DNA of 64,000 nt from Streptomyces typhae (GCF_009755605.1 NZ_WPNZ01000009.1:62001-126000); one strand, 5' to 3'. Positions 1-8,730 are shown, numbered from the stretch's first letter. Translations and numbers: made by a program. Notes: generated by a model from the sequence alone, not told the origin.

Positions 1-963
1 GAGCGGCTTGCCGGTGTTCCAGGCGGGGCACTGCGACTGGCAGCGGCCGCACTCGGTGCAGGTGGAGAAGTCGAGCAGGCCCTTCCAGGAGAACTGCTCG
101 ACCTGGGAGACGCCGAAGACGGTGTCCTCGTCCGGGTCCTCCCAGTCGATCTCCTTGCCCTCGGACGTCATCGGCAGCAGCGCGCCGAGCGAGGTGGCGC
201 CGTCGGCGTTGCGCTTGAACCAGATGTTGGGGAAGGCCAGGAAGCGGTGCCAGGCCACCCCCATGTCGGTCTTCAGGGCGACCGTGATCATCCAGATGAA
301 GGACGTGGCGATCTTCAGGCCCGCGAAGAAGTAGGTGAGGTTCTGGAGGGTCGTGACGTCCAGGTTCTGGAACGCCGACACCAAGGGGTACGAGAGGAAG
401 AACGAGGCCTCGTAGCCGTCCACGTGGTGCTGGGCGCCCTCCAGGGCGTGCAGCGTGAAGATACAGACGCCGACGATGAGGATGACCGACTCGACGAAGT
501 ACGCCTGGCCGGTGTTGGAGCCCGCGAAGCGGGACTTGCGGCCCGGCCGGTCCGGCCTGTTCAGCTGCCGGATCACGATGAGGGTGAGGATGCCGAGCAC
601 GGTCATCGTGCCGAGGAACTCGACGAAGACGTTGTACGGCGCCCAGTCGCCGACGAGCGGCAGCATCCAGTCGGCCTGGAAGAGCTGGCCGATGGCGTTC
701 ACGATCGTGAGCAGCAGCGAGAAGAAGCCCACCGCCACGAACCAGTGCGCGACACCGACGACGCCCCAGCGGTTCATCCGGGTGTGGCCGAGGAACTCCC
801 TGGCCACGGTGAGGGTCCGCAGTACGGGATCGTCGCTCCTGGACCCGGCGGGCACCGGCCTGCCGAGCATCATGAAGCGGAAGATCTGCAGGATGGCACG
901 GCCGAACAGGGCGACGCCGACTGCGATGAGGACCAGCGACACGATGATCGCGGCGAGTTGCAT
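1..963 (-). CDS. Membrane (Fe-S)-binding reductase, partial (3' end outside window)
   Basis: The minus-strand frame from ATG at 963 stays open for 321 codons to the window edge. The start has a good RBS (GAGGAG). The N-terminal ~250 residues hold several hydrophobic segments like the heme-binding gamma subunit of nitrate reductase (for example residues 3-30 and 80-110). The visible end carries CTECGRCQSQCP, a 4Fe-4S ligand motif of the heterodisulfide-reductase/glycolate-oxidase type. By family it is a membrane quinone-linked oxidoreductase, often next to acyl-CoA dehydrogenases; the substrate is not visible. It is divergent from dnaK across 398 bp and probably has its own promoter, with a GTTAC-N6-GTAAC palindrome upstream. 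Confidence 0.85.
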   Translation of the reverse strand, partial: MQLAAIIVSLVLIAVGVALFGRAILQIFRFMMLGRPVPAGSRSDDPVLRTLTVAREFLGHTRMNRWGVVGVAHWFVAVGFFSLLLTIVNAIGQLFQADWMLPLVGDWAPYNVFVEFLGTMTVLGILTLIVIRQLNRPDRPGRKSRFAGSNTGQAYFVESVILIVGVCIFTLHALEGAQHHVDGYEASFFLSYPLVSAFQNLDVTTLQNLTYFFAGLKIATSFIWMITVALKTDMGVAWHRFLAFPNIWFKRNADGATSLGALLPMTSEGKEIDWEDPDEDTVFGVSQVEQFSWKGLLDFSTCTECGRCQSQCPAWNTGKPL

Positions 964-1030
964 TTCGGGGCTCCTCGGGCCTGCGAGGGTGGGCAGTCCC
1001 AGCGGTCGGGGGCAGGGCTGGGGGGCGGGC

Positions 1031-1046
1031 TGTTACTAAGCGGTAA
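1031..1046. promoter_or_regulatory. Palindrome GTTAC-N6-GTAAC, candidate operator
   Basis: A perfect 5-bp inverted repeat with a 6-bp spacer lies 68 bp upstream of the Fe-S reductase ATG, in the only AT-richer patch of the region. The form is that of a TetR-type operator. Which regulator binds is unknown. Confidence 0.35.
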
Positions 1047-1240
1047 CTTATGCAGTCCGTCTGAGACTACCCACTTACCCCGCCGCACTGTAGCCAGCGA
1101 TGCGGTGATCTGCGTCGCTCAGGGGACCCTTGCCCGCGTCGCGGGCGGGCACGCGCGGTGGTGCGTCCCCGTGGTGCGCCCCCCGGCGCGGACCCCGCGC
1201 AACCGTTCCCCGTACCGCTGCGTCTCCCCCGCCGAAGCGC

Positions 1241-1268
1241 TTGGTTGCGCGTAAGGAGCGGATAAGAG
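1241..1268 (+). promoter_or_regulatory. Candidate dnaK promoter
   Basis: TTGGTT (1241-1246) and TAAGAG (1263-1268) are separated by 16 bp, an acceptable match to the principal sigma-factor consensus. The predicted start, near 1275, falls inside the first HAIR site, so HspR bound there would block initiation. This is inferred from sequence only. Confidence 0.4.
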
Positions 1269-1288
1269 TTGAGTCGAGGCGACTCAGC
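1268..1288. promoter_or_regulatory. HAIR-like HspR operator, upstream copy
   Basis: GTTGAGT-N7-ACTCAGC is a slightly imperfect match to the HAIR consensus CTTGAGT-N7-ACTCAAG. Together with the perfect copy at 1320 it gives the multi-site arrangement known upstream of Streptomyces dnaK operons. Confidence 0.8.
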
Positions 1289-1319
1289 TCTGTTGACTCG
1301 GCGGGACGGGTGAGGCACC

Positions 1320-1340
1320 CTTGAGTCAGATCCACTCAAG
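1320..1340. promoter_or_regulatory. HAIR HspR operator, perfect copy
   Basis: CTTGAGT-N7-ACTCAAG is an exact match to the HAIR consensus bound by HspR. It ends 21 bp before the dnaK start codon. HspR, with DnaK as co-repressor, is known to shut off this operon in Streptomyces. Confidence 0.95.
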
Positions 1341-1361
1341 AAGTTATCTGGAGGCATTGAA

Positions 1362-3233
1362 ATGGCACGTGCGGTCGGCATCGACCTGGGCACGACTAAC
1401 TCCGTCGTCAGCGTTCTGGAGGGCGGCGAGCCCACCGTCATCACCAACGCCGAGGGTGCCAGGACCACGCCGTCCGTCGTCGCCTTCGCGAAGAACGGTG
1501 AGGTGCTGGTCGGCGAGGTCGCCAAGCGCCAGGCGGTCACCAACGTCGACAGGACCATCCGCTCGGTCAAGCGCCACATGGGCACTGACTGGAAGGTGGA
1601 CATCGACGACAAGAACTTCAACCCCCAGCAGATCAGCGCCTTCATCCTGCAGAAGCTGAAGCGCGACGCCGAGTCGTACCTGGGCGAGAAGGTCGCGGAC
1701 GCCGTCATCACCGTCCCGGCGTACTTCAACGACTCCGAGCGCCAGGCCACCAAGGAGGCCGGCGAGATCGCGGGCCTGAACGTCCTGCGCATCGTCAACG
1801 AGCCGACCGCGGCCGCCCTGGCCTACGGCCTCGACAAGGACGACCAGACGATCCTCGTCTTCGACCTCGGTGGCGGCACCTTCGACGTCTCGCTCCTGGA
1901 GATCGGCGACGGCGTCGTCGAGGTGAAGGCCACCAACGGCGACAACCACCTCGGTGGTGACGACTGGGACCAGCGCGTCGTCGACTACCTGGTCAAGCAG
2001 TTCAACAACGGCCACGGCGTGGACCTCTCCAAGGACAAGATGGCGCTCCAGCGCCTGCGCGAGGCCGCCGAGAAGGCGAAGATCGAGCTCTCGTCCTCGA
2101 CCGAGACCACGATCAACCTGCCCTACATCACGGCCTCCGCCGAGGGCCCGCTGCACCTGGACGAGAAGCTCACGCGCGCCCAGTTCCAGCAGCTCACGTC
2201 CGACCTCCTGGAGCGCTGCAAGACGCCGTTCCACAACGTCATCAAGGACGCGGGCATCGCCCTCTCCGAGATCGACCACGTCGTTCTCGTCGGTGGCTCC
2301 ACCCGTATGCCGGCCGTCGCCGAGCTCGTCAAGGAGCTGACCGGCGGCAAGGAGGCCAACAAGGGTGTGAACCCGGACGAGGTCGTCGCCATCGGCGCCT
2401 CGCTCCAGGCCGGTGTCCTCAAGGGTGAGGTCAAGGACGTCCTGCTCCTCGACGTGACCCCGCTGTCCCTCGGCATCGAGACCAAGGGCGGCATCATGAC
2501 CAAGCTGATCGAGCGGAACACGACGATCCCGACGAAGCGCTCGGAGATCTTCACCACCGCCGAGGACAACCAGCCCTCCGTGCAGATCCAGGTCTACCAG
2601 GGCGAGCGCGAGATCGCGGCGTACAACAAGAAGCTCGGCATGTTCGAGCTGACCGGTCTGCCCCCGGCGCCCCGCGGCGTCCCGCAGATCGAGGTCTCCT
2701 TCGACATCGACGCCAACGGCATCATGCACGTGACCGCGAAGGACCTCGGCACGGGCAAGGAGCAGAAGATGACCGTCACCGGTGGCTCCTCGCTGCCGAA
2801 GGACGAGGTCAACCGGATGCGCGAAGAGGCCGAGAAGTACGCGGACGAGGACCACGCCCGCCGCGAGGCCGCCGAGTCCCGCAACCAGGGCGAGCAGCTC
2901 GTCTACCAGACCGAGAAGTTCCTCAAGGACAACGAGGACAAGGTCCCCGGTGACGTCAGGACCGAGGTCGAGACCGCCGTCGGCGAGCTGAAGGAGAAGC
3001 TCAAGGGCGAGGACACCGCGGAGATCCGCACGGCCACGGAGAAGGTCGCGGCCGTCTCCCAGAAGCTGGGCCAGGCCATGTACGCCGACGCCCAGGCCGC
3101 GCAGGGCGCCCCCGGTGCCGAAGGTGCCGCTCCCGGCGCCGAGGCCCCGAACATGTCCAAGGACGACGACGTCGTCGACGCCGAGATCGTCGACGACGAG
3201 AAGCCCGGTGACGCGAAGGGCGGCGCTGCCTGA
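1362..3233 (+). CDS. dnaK: Hsp70 chaperone DnaK
   Basis: The 623-residue cytosolic ATP-driven chaperone is full length (E. coli DnaK is 638). The N-terminal nucleotide-binding domain shows the phosphate-1 motif IDLGTTNS (about residues 7-14) and the phosphate-2 motif DLGGGTFDVSLL. The substrate-binding domain follows from about residue 380. The acidic tail DDDVVDAEIVDDE corresponds to the usual C-terminal signature. RBS GGAGG is seven bases upstream of the ATG. The stop overlaps the grpE start by one base (TGATG), so translation is coupled. It is first in dnaK-grpE-dnaJ-hspR and controlled by HspR through the upstream HAIR sites. Confidence 0.99.
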   Translation: MARAVGIDLGTTNSVVSVLEGGEPTVITNAEGARTTPSVVAFAKNGEVLVGEVAKRQAVTNVDRTIRSVKRHMGTDWKVDIDDKNFNPQQISAFILQKLKRDAESYLGEKVADAVITVPAYFNDSERQATKEAGEIAGLNVLRIVNEPTAAALAYGLDKDDQTILVFDLGGGTFDVSLLEIGDGVVEVKATNGDNHLGGDDWDQRVVDYLVKQFNNGHGVDLSKDKMALQRLREAAEKAKIELSSSTETTINLPYITASAEGPLHLDEKLTRAQFQQLTSDLLERCKTPFHNVIKDAGIALSEIDHVVLVGGSTRMPAVAELVKELTGGKEANKGVNPDEVVAIGASLQAGVLKGEVKDVLLLDVTPLSLGIETKGGIMTKLIERNTTIPTKRSEIFTTAEDNQPSVQIQVYQGEREIAAYNKKLGMFELTGLPPAPRGVPQIEVSFDIDANGIMHVTAKDLGTGKEQKMTVTGGSSLPKDEVNRMREEAEKYADEDHARREAAESRNQGEQLVYQTEKFLKDNEDKVPGDVRTEVETAVGELKEKLKGEDTAEIRTATEKVAAVSQKLGQAMYADAQAAQGAPGAEGAAPGAEAPNMSKDDDVVDAEIVDDEKPGDAKGGAA

Positions 3234-3973
3234 TGACGGAGGAGACCCCGGGTTTCGGCGAGGGCGCCGAGCAGCCGGACGTCCCCTCCGCCGGCGCCAC
3301 CCCTGACGAGAAGGCGGCGCAGGCCGACGGGCCCTCCACCGAGGAGGGCCCGGCGGCCCCGGCCGGGGACGCAAGCCAGGCAGCGGGCCTGACCGCCCAG
3401 CTGGACCAGGTCCGCACCGCGCTCAACGAGCGCACCGCAGACCTCCAGCGGCTGCAGGCCGAGTACCAGAACTACCGGCGGCGCGTCGAGCGCGACAAGG
3501 TGACGGTGAAGGAGATCGCCGCGGCGAACCTCCTGACCGAGCTGCTGCCCACGCTCGACGACGTCGGCCGCGCGCGGGAGCACGGCGAGCTGGTCGGCGG
3601 CTTCAAGTCGGTCGCCGAGTCGCTGGAGACCGTCGTCGCCAAGATGGGCCTCCAGCAGTTCGGCAAGGAGGGCGAGCCCTTCGACCCGACGATCCACGAA
3701 GCGCTGATGCACAGCTATGCGCCGGACGTCACGGAGACGACGTGCGTCGCGATTCTCCAGCCGGGGTATCGCATCGGCGAGCGGGTCGTGCGTCCCGCGC
3801 GGGTCGCGGTCGCCGAGCCGCAGCCCGGCGCGCAGACGGTGAAGTCCGAGGAGTCCGAGGGCGGCGAGAGCAAGCCCGCGGAGGCCGCGGCCAAGGACGA
3901 GACCGCGTCGGAGGGCACCGGCGGCAAGGACGTGCAGGACGGCAAGGAGAGCGGTGGCCCGGACGAGGGCTGA
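3233..3973 (+). CDS. grpE: Nucleotide exchange factor GrpE
   Basis: The 246-residue protein releases ADP from DnaK. An acidic low-complexity N-terminus (about 1-50) is followed by a long helix (LDQVRTALNERTADLQRLQAEYQNY starts near residue 57; coiled-coil dimerisation part) and the GrpE head domain to about residue 190. The head includes the conserved motif ending in IHEALMHSYAPDV. The tail is acidic and Lys/Glu-rich. The start codon overlaps the dnaK stop by one base. It is separated from dnaJ by 84 bp containing a strong hairpin. Confidence 0.98.
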   Translation: MTEETPGFGEGAEQPDVPSAGATPDEKAAQADGPSTEEGPAAPAGDASQAAGLTAQLDQVRTALNERTADLQRLQAEYQNYRRRVERDKVTVKEIAAANLLTELLPTLDDVGRAREHGELVGGFKSVAESLETVVAKMGLQQFGKEGEPFDPTIHEALMHSYAPDVTETTCVAILQPGYRIGERVVRPARVAVAEPQPGAQTVKSEESEGGESKPAEAAAKDETASEGTGGKDVQDGKESGGPDEG

Positions 3974-3993
3974 CGCCGAGACGGACGGCGGCT

Positions 3994-4021
3994 CCGGCGC
4001 CGAGGGCGACCTCGGCGCCGG
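3994..4021 (+). other. Intercistronic hairpin, grpE-dnaJ
   Basis: A perfect 12-bp stem (CCGGCGCCGAGG and its complement) closes a GCGA loop, a GNRA-type tetraloop. There is no following U-run, so a mRNA-stability, processing or partial-termination element that sets dnaJ-hspR levels is more likely than a full terminator. Confidence 0.6.
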
Positions 4022-4057
4022 TGCCCGCCGGATGACAAGGAAGGAGGGGCGTCGGGG

Positions 4058-5248
4058 ATGAGCACCAAGGACTTCATCGAGAAGGACTACTACAAGGTCC
4101 TCGGCGTCCCCAAGGACGCCACCGAAGCCGAGATCAAGAAGGCGTACCGGAAGCTCGCCCGCGAGAACCACCCGGACGCCAACAAGGGCAACGTCAAGGC
4201 CGAGGAGCGCTTCAAGGAGATCTCCGAGGCGAACGACGTCCTCGGCGACCCGAAGAAGCGCAAGGAGTACGACGAGGCCCGCGCGCTCTTCGGCAACGGC
4301 GGTTTCAGGCCGGGCCCGGGAGGCGCCGGCGGCGGATCGTTCAACTTCGACCTGGGCGACCTCTTCGGAGGCGGCGCCCCGGGCGGGGGTTCGGCCGGCG
4401 CGGGCGGCTTCGGGGGCGGCCTCGGTGACGTCTTCGGGGGCCTGTTCAACCGCGGCGGCGCGACCGCCGGCGGGCGCACCCAGCCACGGCGCGGCCAGGA
4501 CGTCGAGTCCGAGGTCACCCTGAGCTTCACGGAGGCGGTGGACGGCGCGACGGTCCCGCTGCGCATGTCCTCCCAGGCCCCGTGCAAGGCGTGCTCGGGC
4601 ACCGGCGACAAGAACGGCTCCCCGCGCGTCTGCCCGACGTGCGTGGGCACCGGACAGGTCTCGCGCGGCGGTGGCGGCGGCTTCTCGCTGACCGACCCCT
4701 GCGTGGACTGCAAGGGCCGCGGCCTCATCGCGCAGGACCCCTGCGAGGTGTGCAAGGGCTCGGGCCGCGCGAAGTCCTCGCGCACGATGCAGGTGCGCAT
4801 CCCCGCGGGCGTCTCCGACGGCCAGCGGATCCGGCTGCGCGGCAAGGGCGGACCCGGTGAGCGGGGCGGCCCGGCGGGCGACCTGTATGTGGTCGTGCAC
4901 GTCGACGCCCACCCGGTCTTCGGCCGCAAGGGCGACAACCTGACGGTGACCGTGCCGGTGACGTACGCGGAAGCGGCGCTCGGCGGCGAGGTCAGGGTCC
5001 CCACCCTGGGCGGCCCGCCCGTCACCCTGAAGCTGCCCCCGGGCACCCCCAACGGGCGCACGATGCGGGCCCGCGGCAAGGGCGCGGTCCGTAAGGACGG
5101 CACCCGCGGCGATCTGCTCGTGACGGTGGAGGTGGCGGTGCCGACCACGCTGTCGTCCGCCGCGCAGGAGGCCCTGGAGGCGTACCGCGACGCGACTGCG
5201 GACACCGATCCGCGGGCAGAACTGTTCAAGGCCGCGAAGGGAGCGTGA
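4058..5248 (+). CDS. dnaJ: Co-chaperone DnaJ (type I Hsp40)
   Basis: The 396-residue co-chaperone stimulates DnaK ATPase and delivers substrates. The J domain covers about residues 9-75 with HPD at 38-40. The Gly/Phe-rich linker covers about 80-150. Four zinc motifs follow (CKACSGTG, CPTCVGTG, CVDCKGRG, CEVCKGSG), then the C-terminal substrate-binding barrels. RBS AAGGAGG (4041-4047) fits the ATG. hspR starts four bases after the stop, so the two are translated together. By architecture this is DnaJ1, the operon copy usual in actinobacteria. Confidence 0.98.
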   Translation: MSTKDFIEKDYYKVLGVPKDATEAEIKKAYRKLARENHPDANKGNVKAEERFKEISEANDVLGDPKKRKEYDEARALFGNGGFRPGPGGAGGGSFNFDLGDLFGGGAPGGGSAGAGGFGGGLGDVFGGLFNRGGATAGGRTQPRRGQDVESEVTLSFTEAVDGATVPLRMSSQAPCKACSGTGDKNGSPRVCPTCVGTGQVSRGGGGGFSLTDPCVDCKGRGLIAQDPCEVCKGSGRAKSSRTMQVRIPAGVSDGQRIRLRGKGGPGERGGPAGDLYVVVHVDAHPVFGRKGDNLTVTVPVTYAEAALGGEVRVPTLGGPPVTLKLPPGTPNGRTMRARGKGAVRKDGTRGDLLVTVEVAVPTTLSSAAQEALEAYRDATADTDPRAELFKAAKGA

Positions 5249-5252
5249 CCTC

Positions 5253-5708
5253 ATGGAGCGGGACGGCCGCCGACGCAACCCGTATCAACTGACGGACGAG
5301 ACCCCGGTGTACGTCATCTCGGTGGCGGCCCAGCTCTCCGGCCTGCATCCGCAGACCCTGAGGCAGTACGACCGCCTGGGCCTGGTGTCCCCCGACCGCA
5401 CCGCGGGCCGGGGCCGGCGGTACTCCGCCCGTGACATCGAACTGCTCCGCACGGTGCAGCAGCTCTCCCAGGACGAAGGCATCAACCTCGCGGGCATCAA
5501 GCGCATCATCGAGCTGGAGAACCAGGTCGCGGCGCTCAAGGCCCGGGTGGCCGAGCTGACGTCGGCCGTCGAGGGCGCCGCCGCGGCGATGCAGCAGCGC
5601 GAGGCCGCGGTGCACGCCTCGTACCGCAGGGACCTGGTGCCCTACCAGGACGTCCAGCAGGCGAGCGCGCTCGTGGTGTGGCGTCCCAAGAGGTCGCCGG
5701 AGGCGTGA
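5253..5708 (+). CDS. hspR: Heat-shock repressor HspR (MerR family)
   Basis: The 151-residue MerR-type winged-helix repressor binds HAIR sites. The recognition region around residues 12-60 includes VAAQLSGLHPQTLRQYDRLG and the wing GRGRRYS. A dimerisation coiled coil (IIELENQVAALKARVAEL) covers about 85-120. It is last in the dnaK operon, so it forms an autoregulatory loop, and it probably also controls clpB through the HAIR site at 16817. The start lies four bases after the dnaJ stop, with the RBS AAGGGAG inside the dnaJ end. Confidence 0.97.
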   Translation: MERDGRRRNPYQLTDETPVYVISVAAQLSGLHPQTLRQYDRLGLVSPDRTAGRGRRYSARDIELLRTVQQLSQDEGINLAGIKRIIELENQVAALKARVAELTSAVEGAAAAMQQREAAVHASYRRDLVPYQDVQQASALVVWRPKRSPEA

Positions 5709-5741
5709 GCGGCGCTTCGCGCGCTCCTGAGGCAGGTGACG

Positions 5742-5781
5742 ACAGGGCCGGGAACTCCCGCGAGGGAGTTCCCGGCCCTGT
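5742..5781. terminator. Bidirectional terminator, hspR / FN3 gene
   Basis: A perfect 18-bp stem (ACAGGGCCGGGAACTCCC and its complement) closes a GCGA tetraloop between two convergent genes. No clear U-run follows, as is common in streptomycetes. Confidence 0.85.
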
Positions 5782-5790
5782 GTCGTGCGA

Positions 5791-6492
5791 CTAGTTCACG
5801 GTCTCCCACTGCGAGGCCTCGGACACGTTCCCTGCGGCGTCGGTACCGGTCACGTAGTAGATGTACGGCCGGTCCTCCTCCAGCTGCCCGAGGTCGCGGA
5901 ACGACGTCGCGGTCGTGGTGCCCAGCTTCGTCGACGGCTGGGTGGGCGACGTGGTCCGGTAGATCGTGTACGACACGGCGTCCGAGCCGCCGCTCCGCCA
6001 GACCAGGGGTATGCCCGGCCCCTCACCCTTGCGGGCGGTGAGGTCCAGAGGAGGCAGCGGGGCGAGGGTGTCGCGGGTCGCGCGGGCGACGGAGGAGTAC
6101 GGCGAGACCTCCGAGGACGTGCGCACGGCCCGCACCTTGTAGGCGTACGCCACGTCGGGCACGGCCTTGCTGTCGGTGTACTTGGTCGACGCGACCGTGC
6201 TGATACGGGAGTACGAGCCGCCCTCCGCCGCGGCCCGGTACACCTCGTACTTCCGTGCGCCCGTGGACGCCGACCACGACAGGGAGTTGGCGTCCCGGCC
6301 GGACTTGGCCGTGAACTTCGCGGGAGCCTTGGGCGCCGCCGCGGCGGCGCCCGTGGAGGAGGCGGTGGCCGGGGAGCCGAGGGTGGTGGTGAGCCCCGCG
6401 GCGGCGACGACGGCTGCCGCGGCGGCGGCCGGGACGAGCCAGGCTTTGCGGTTGCGCCGGGGCGCGGATTCGGGGCTGTGCTGCTGGAACAC
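5791..6492 (-). CDS. Secreted or membrane-anchored fibronectin type III protein
   Basis: The 233-residue protein starts at GTG 6492, with RBS GGAAGGGAA upstream. A basic N-terminus (PRRNRKAW) precedes a hydrophobic Ala/Val segment (about residues 18-40), giving a signal peptide or anchor. An Ala-rich linker is followed by two tandem FN3 domains (about 60-145 and 150-233), recognisable by YEVYR...Y.Y+V.AV and YTIYR...YYVTGTDAAGN. No enzymatic domain is visible; a cell-surface or carbohydrate-adhesion role is inferred. It is convergent with hspR. Confidence 0.8.
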   Translation of the reverse strand: MFQQHSPESAPRRNRKAWLVPAAAAAAVVAAAGLTTTLGSPATASSTGAAAAAPKAPAKFTAKSGRDANSLSWSASTGARKYEVYRAAAEGGSYSRISTVASTKYTDSKAVPDVAYAYKVRAVRTSSEVSPYSSVARATRDTLAPLPPLDLTARKGEGPGIPLVWRSGGSDAVSYTIYRTTSPTQPSTKLGTTTATSFRDLGQLEEDRPYIYYVTGTDAAGNVSEASQWETVN

Positions 6493-6668
6493 GACTGGAT
6501 TTCCCTTCCGTTGCACGGGAGAAGCGGGATGCAGACGTGGGGGGAGGGACGTGCCGTGGGGGCAACGGAGCTTAACCGGTGCCCTTCGGGGGAACGGAGG
6601 CGGCCTCCCCGGGCTCCTTATAGTTGAGCGGAGCGAGACGCTGCGTGATGAGGGACCGGGGGACATCC

Positions 6669-7187
6669 ATGGCCATGGTGGGACTTTTCTGGATCGCCGA
6701 GGGCGATGTGTATGTGGGCTCCAAGCCGTCGGGCCTGGCCCCCGGGGTGCGGCTGACGACGGAGGGCGTCACGGGCCTCGGCCACGGGCAGACCGGCCTG
6801 TGGCTCTGGGACGACGTGCGCAGCCTGACCGTCGAGGACGTGCCCGTGAAGTCCCTGAAGCGGCGGGTGGGCGCGGTCGTCGACATGGCGCTGACGGCGG
6901 GCCTCGGCGGCGGTGAGGAGGCGCCGACGATGACGGTGTGCGTGGGGACGCCGGAGGAGGAGATCGAGCTGACGGCGTACGTCGCCGCGGCCACCGGCTA
7001 CAGCCAGACCGAGTACGACCTGTCCCGGGCCCTGCTCTCCCGGCTCACCGAGGGCGCCGCCACGCTCCTGACGACACTGGCCGCGATGGCCGCGTGGGGC
7101 CGCGCGCACGAGGGCGGCACGCCCCGCAGGGACGAGCGGGAGCGGCTGCTGCGGGAGTGGGCCGACGAGAACGCGGCGCGCGCCTGA
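6669..7187 (+). CDS. Hypothetical protein, 172 aa
   Basis: Not recognised by family. It starts at ATG 6669 after a GGGGGA RBS; an ATG at 6675 is also possible. The first ~110 residues look like a small beta-rich PH-like fold (GLFWIAEGDVYVGSKPSG; TGLWLWDDVRSLTVEDVPVK). The C-terminal ~50 residues are helical and charged (ERERLLREWADENAARA). There is no signal peptide or clear membrane segment, so it is probably cytosolic. It is divergent from the FN3 gene and followed by a 330-bp gap. Confidence 0.75.
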   Translation: MAMVGLFWIAEGDVYVGSKPSGLAPGVRLTTEGVTGLGHGQTGLWLWDDVRSLTVEDVPVKSLKRRVGAVVDMALTAGLGGGEEAPTMTVCVGTPEEEIELTAYVAAATGYSQTEYDLSRALLSRLTEGAATLLTTLAAMAAWGRAHEGGTPRRDERERLLREWADENAARA

Positions 7188-7517
7188 GACGCCCGCGGCG
7201 TCCGCCGTGCGGCGCCGGGCGGGCCGCCCGCGGTTCTGCCGGAGCGCTCACGCCCCCCGTGGCCGTGAGCGCCCCGGCCGGCCACGGGACGTAGCCGAAC
7301 CGGGGCGACCCTTAGGGAAGCGCGGCTCTGCGGGGGGAGACCACAACAGAGCCACTTCGCGGCCGGGACCGGGCCGGTTCCAGTTCCTCGAGGGACTGGC
7401 CGTTCCTTGCCGCTGTCACTACGATGCAACGCCCGCGCACGCTCCGCCACCGTCATCTTGTTGCTGTGCAACGGGCGGGGGTGGGCGCAAGTGGTCCCAT
7501 TTCCGGACGTAGGTGAT
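7188..7517. other. Intergenic, no gene seen
   Basis: A weak GC-rich inverted repeat (CGGGCG-GGC-CGCCCG, 7216-7230) follows the hypothetical gene and may terminate it. Nothing else is recognised up to the convergent end of the first LuxR-type gene. Confidence 0.5.
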
Positions 7518-8687
7518 TCACTGCGTGCAGTGGGGGCCGAGGATGCCGGAGCGGCTGATGAGGTAGCCCAGTTGGGTGCGGCCGGTACTGCCCAGGGTCC
7601 GGGCGAGCTTCGCTATGTGGACCCGTACGGTGCGCACGTTCATGCCGAGCCGGTCGGCGATGCCCGCGTCCGTGTGGCCCTCGACGAGGAGTTCCGCGAT
7701 GGTCCGCTGCCGGGCGGTCACCCCGTCCTTGGCGGGCTGGGGTGCGGCCGGGTGCGGGTACATCGGGGTGGCGAGGCGCCACAGGCGGTCGAAGAGCGCG
7801 GTGAGGTGGCCGACGAGGGCCGGGGAGCGGATCTCCAGGGCCGCGGAGAAGTCCGGGGCGGCCGGCACGAAGGCGACCGAGCGGTCGAACACCACCAGGT
7901 GCTCCGGCACCTCGCTCAGGGTGCGCACCTCGACGTCGCCCACAAGCCGCTCGACGTGTGCGATCACCGGCAGGGCGTGCCGGGTGGTGTGCTGGTAGAG
8001 AGTGCGCATCCGGCAGCCCCGTGACAGCAGGACCTGTTCCCTCGGGGGCGCCGTGCCCAGATCCGAGACGGGCCGGAAGCCGCCCGGCTGGATGGTGAGC
8101 ACCTCCCACGCACAGCGGGACACGGCGTCGTCGAGGGCGGCGGTTATGCGGTGGTGTCCGGTCAGTCTCGTGATTTTCGCCGGCCCCTGGGCCTTTGGCG
8201 GGTACGGGGGTGCCGGTGCCGGTACGGCTGCCGGCACCGGCACCGGCAGGGCCAGGGGGGCCGTGGGGCGCTCCGCGTCTGGGCCGGGGGTGGGGTAGGG
8301 CGTGGTGGGGGTGAGCAGGGGGGTGAACGTCGACGTCAGGGTCGATTCGCGGCGGCGTTCGTGGGTGATCTCCTCCTCGATGCCGCGCAGCAGCCGCAGC
8401 AGCGCCCCGGTGGGCTCGCTCGGCAGCAGCCACTGGAGGTCGTCGGCGTCCGGGTGCAGAAGCCCGAAGTCCACCAGGCACGGCACCGGTTCGGCCTCCC
8501 GGCTGTGCACGCGGCCCCTGCGCAGGGCACGGGCGTACAGGGCCGAGCCGGGCGCGCACAGGGAGGCGGTGCCGTGCGGCCGGTGCCGGGCGCCGCCGGG
8601 CCCGCTCGCCTCGTCCCGTGTGTGCTCCGTCGAGTCGTAAGGGTCGTACAAGCTATGCGGTTCGTACGGTCTCCGCTCCACGGGCAT
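7518..8687 (-). CDS. LuxR-type HTH regulator, paralog 1 of 5
   Basis: The 389-residue predicted transcription factor starts at ATG 8687, with RBS TGGAGGTGG. Three parts repeat in the four neighbouring paralogs: an N-terminal motif LYARALRRGRV..LVDFGLLHPDADD; a middle sensor-like domain with RGCRMRTLYQHTTRH and VRTLSEVPEHLVVFDR; and a C-terminal HTH (ARQRTIAELLVEGHTDAGIA, then MNVRTVRVHIAKLARTLG). This copy has an extra Pro/Ala-rich insert (about residues 115-160). The middle part resembles the PLD/TrmB-type effector domain but lacks an HKD motif. It lies 43 bp downstream of paralog 2 and is probably cotranscribed. Its ligand is unknown. Confidence 0.85.
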   Translation of the reverse strand: MPVERRPYEPHSLYDPYDSTEHTRDEASGPGGARHRPHGTASLCAPGSALYARALRRGRVHSREAEPVPCLVDFGLLHPDADDLQWLLPSEPTGALLRLLRGIEEEITHERRRESTLTSTFTPLLTPTTPYPTPGPDAERPTAPLALPVPVPAAVPAPAPPYPPKAQGPAKITRLTGHHRITAALDDAVSRCAWEVLTIQPGGFRPVSDLGTAPPREQVLLSRGCRMRTLYQHTTRHALPVIAHVERLVGDVEVRTLSEVPEHLVVFDRSVAFVPAAPDFSAALEIRSPALVGHLTALFDRLWRLATPMYPHPAAPQPAKDGVTARQRTIAELLVEGHTDAGIADRLGMNVRTVRVHIAKLARTLGSTGRTQLGYLISRSGILGPHCTQ

Positions 8688-8730
8688 AGCCGTGCCACCT
8701 CCAGGGGGGATCAAGGCGCGCGCCGTCCGG

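Larger units (their letters stand above)
964..1361. other. Divergent intergenic region, Fe-S reductase / dnaK
   Basis: This 398-bp stretch holds no gene. It contains a GTTAC-N6-GTAAC inverted repeat (1031-1046) close to the Fe-S reductase, a candidate dnaK promoter around 1241-1268, and two HAIR-like HspR operators. The dnaK RBS GGAGG lies at 1350-1354, seven bases before the ATG. Confidence 0.8.

Noticed and set aside
1321..1349. TTGAGT - 17 bp - TTATCT as a dnaK promoter
   Set aside because: Transcription would begin after the RBS GGAGG and only a few bases from the ATG; the first half is better explained as a HAIR operator.
1344..3374. Long open frame (over 650 codons) antisense to dnaK
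   Set aside because: The opposite frame encodes an unmistakable DnaK; high GC makes long antisense frames common. The same holds for the long frames antisense to clpB (16744-19239) and dnaJ (2903-5278).
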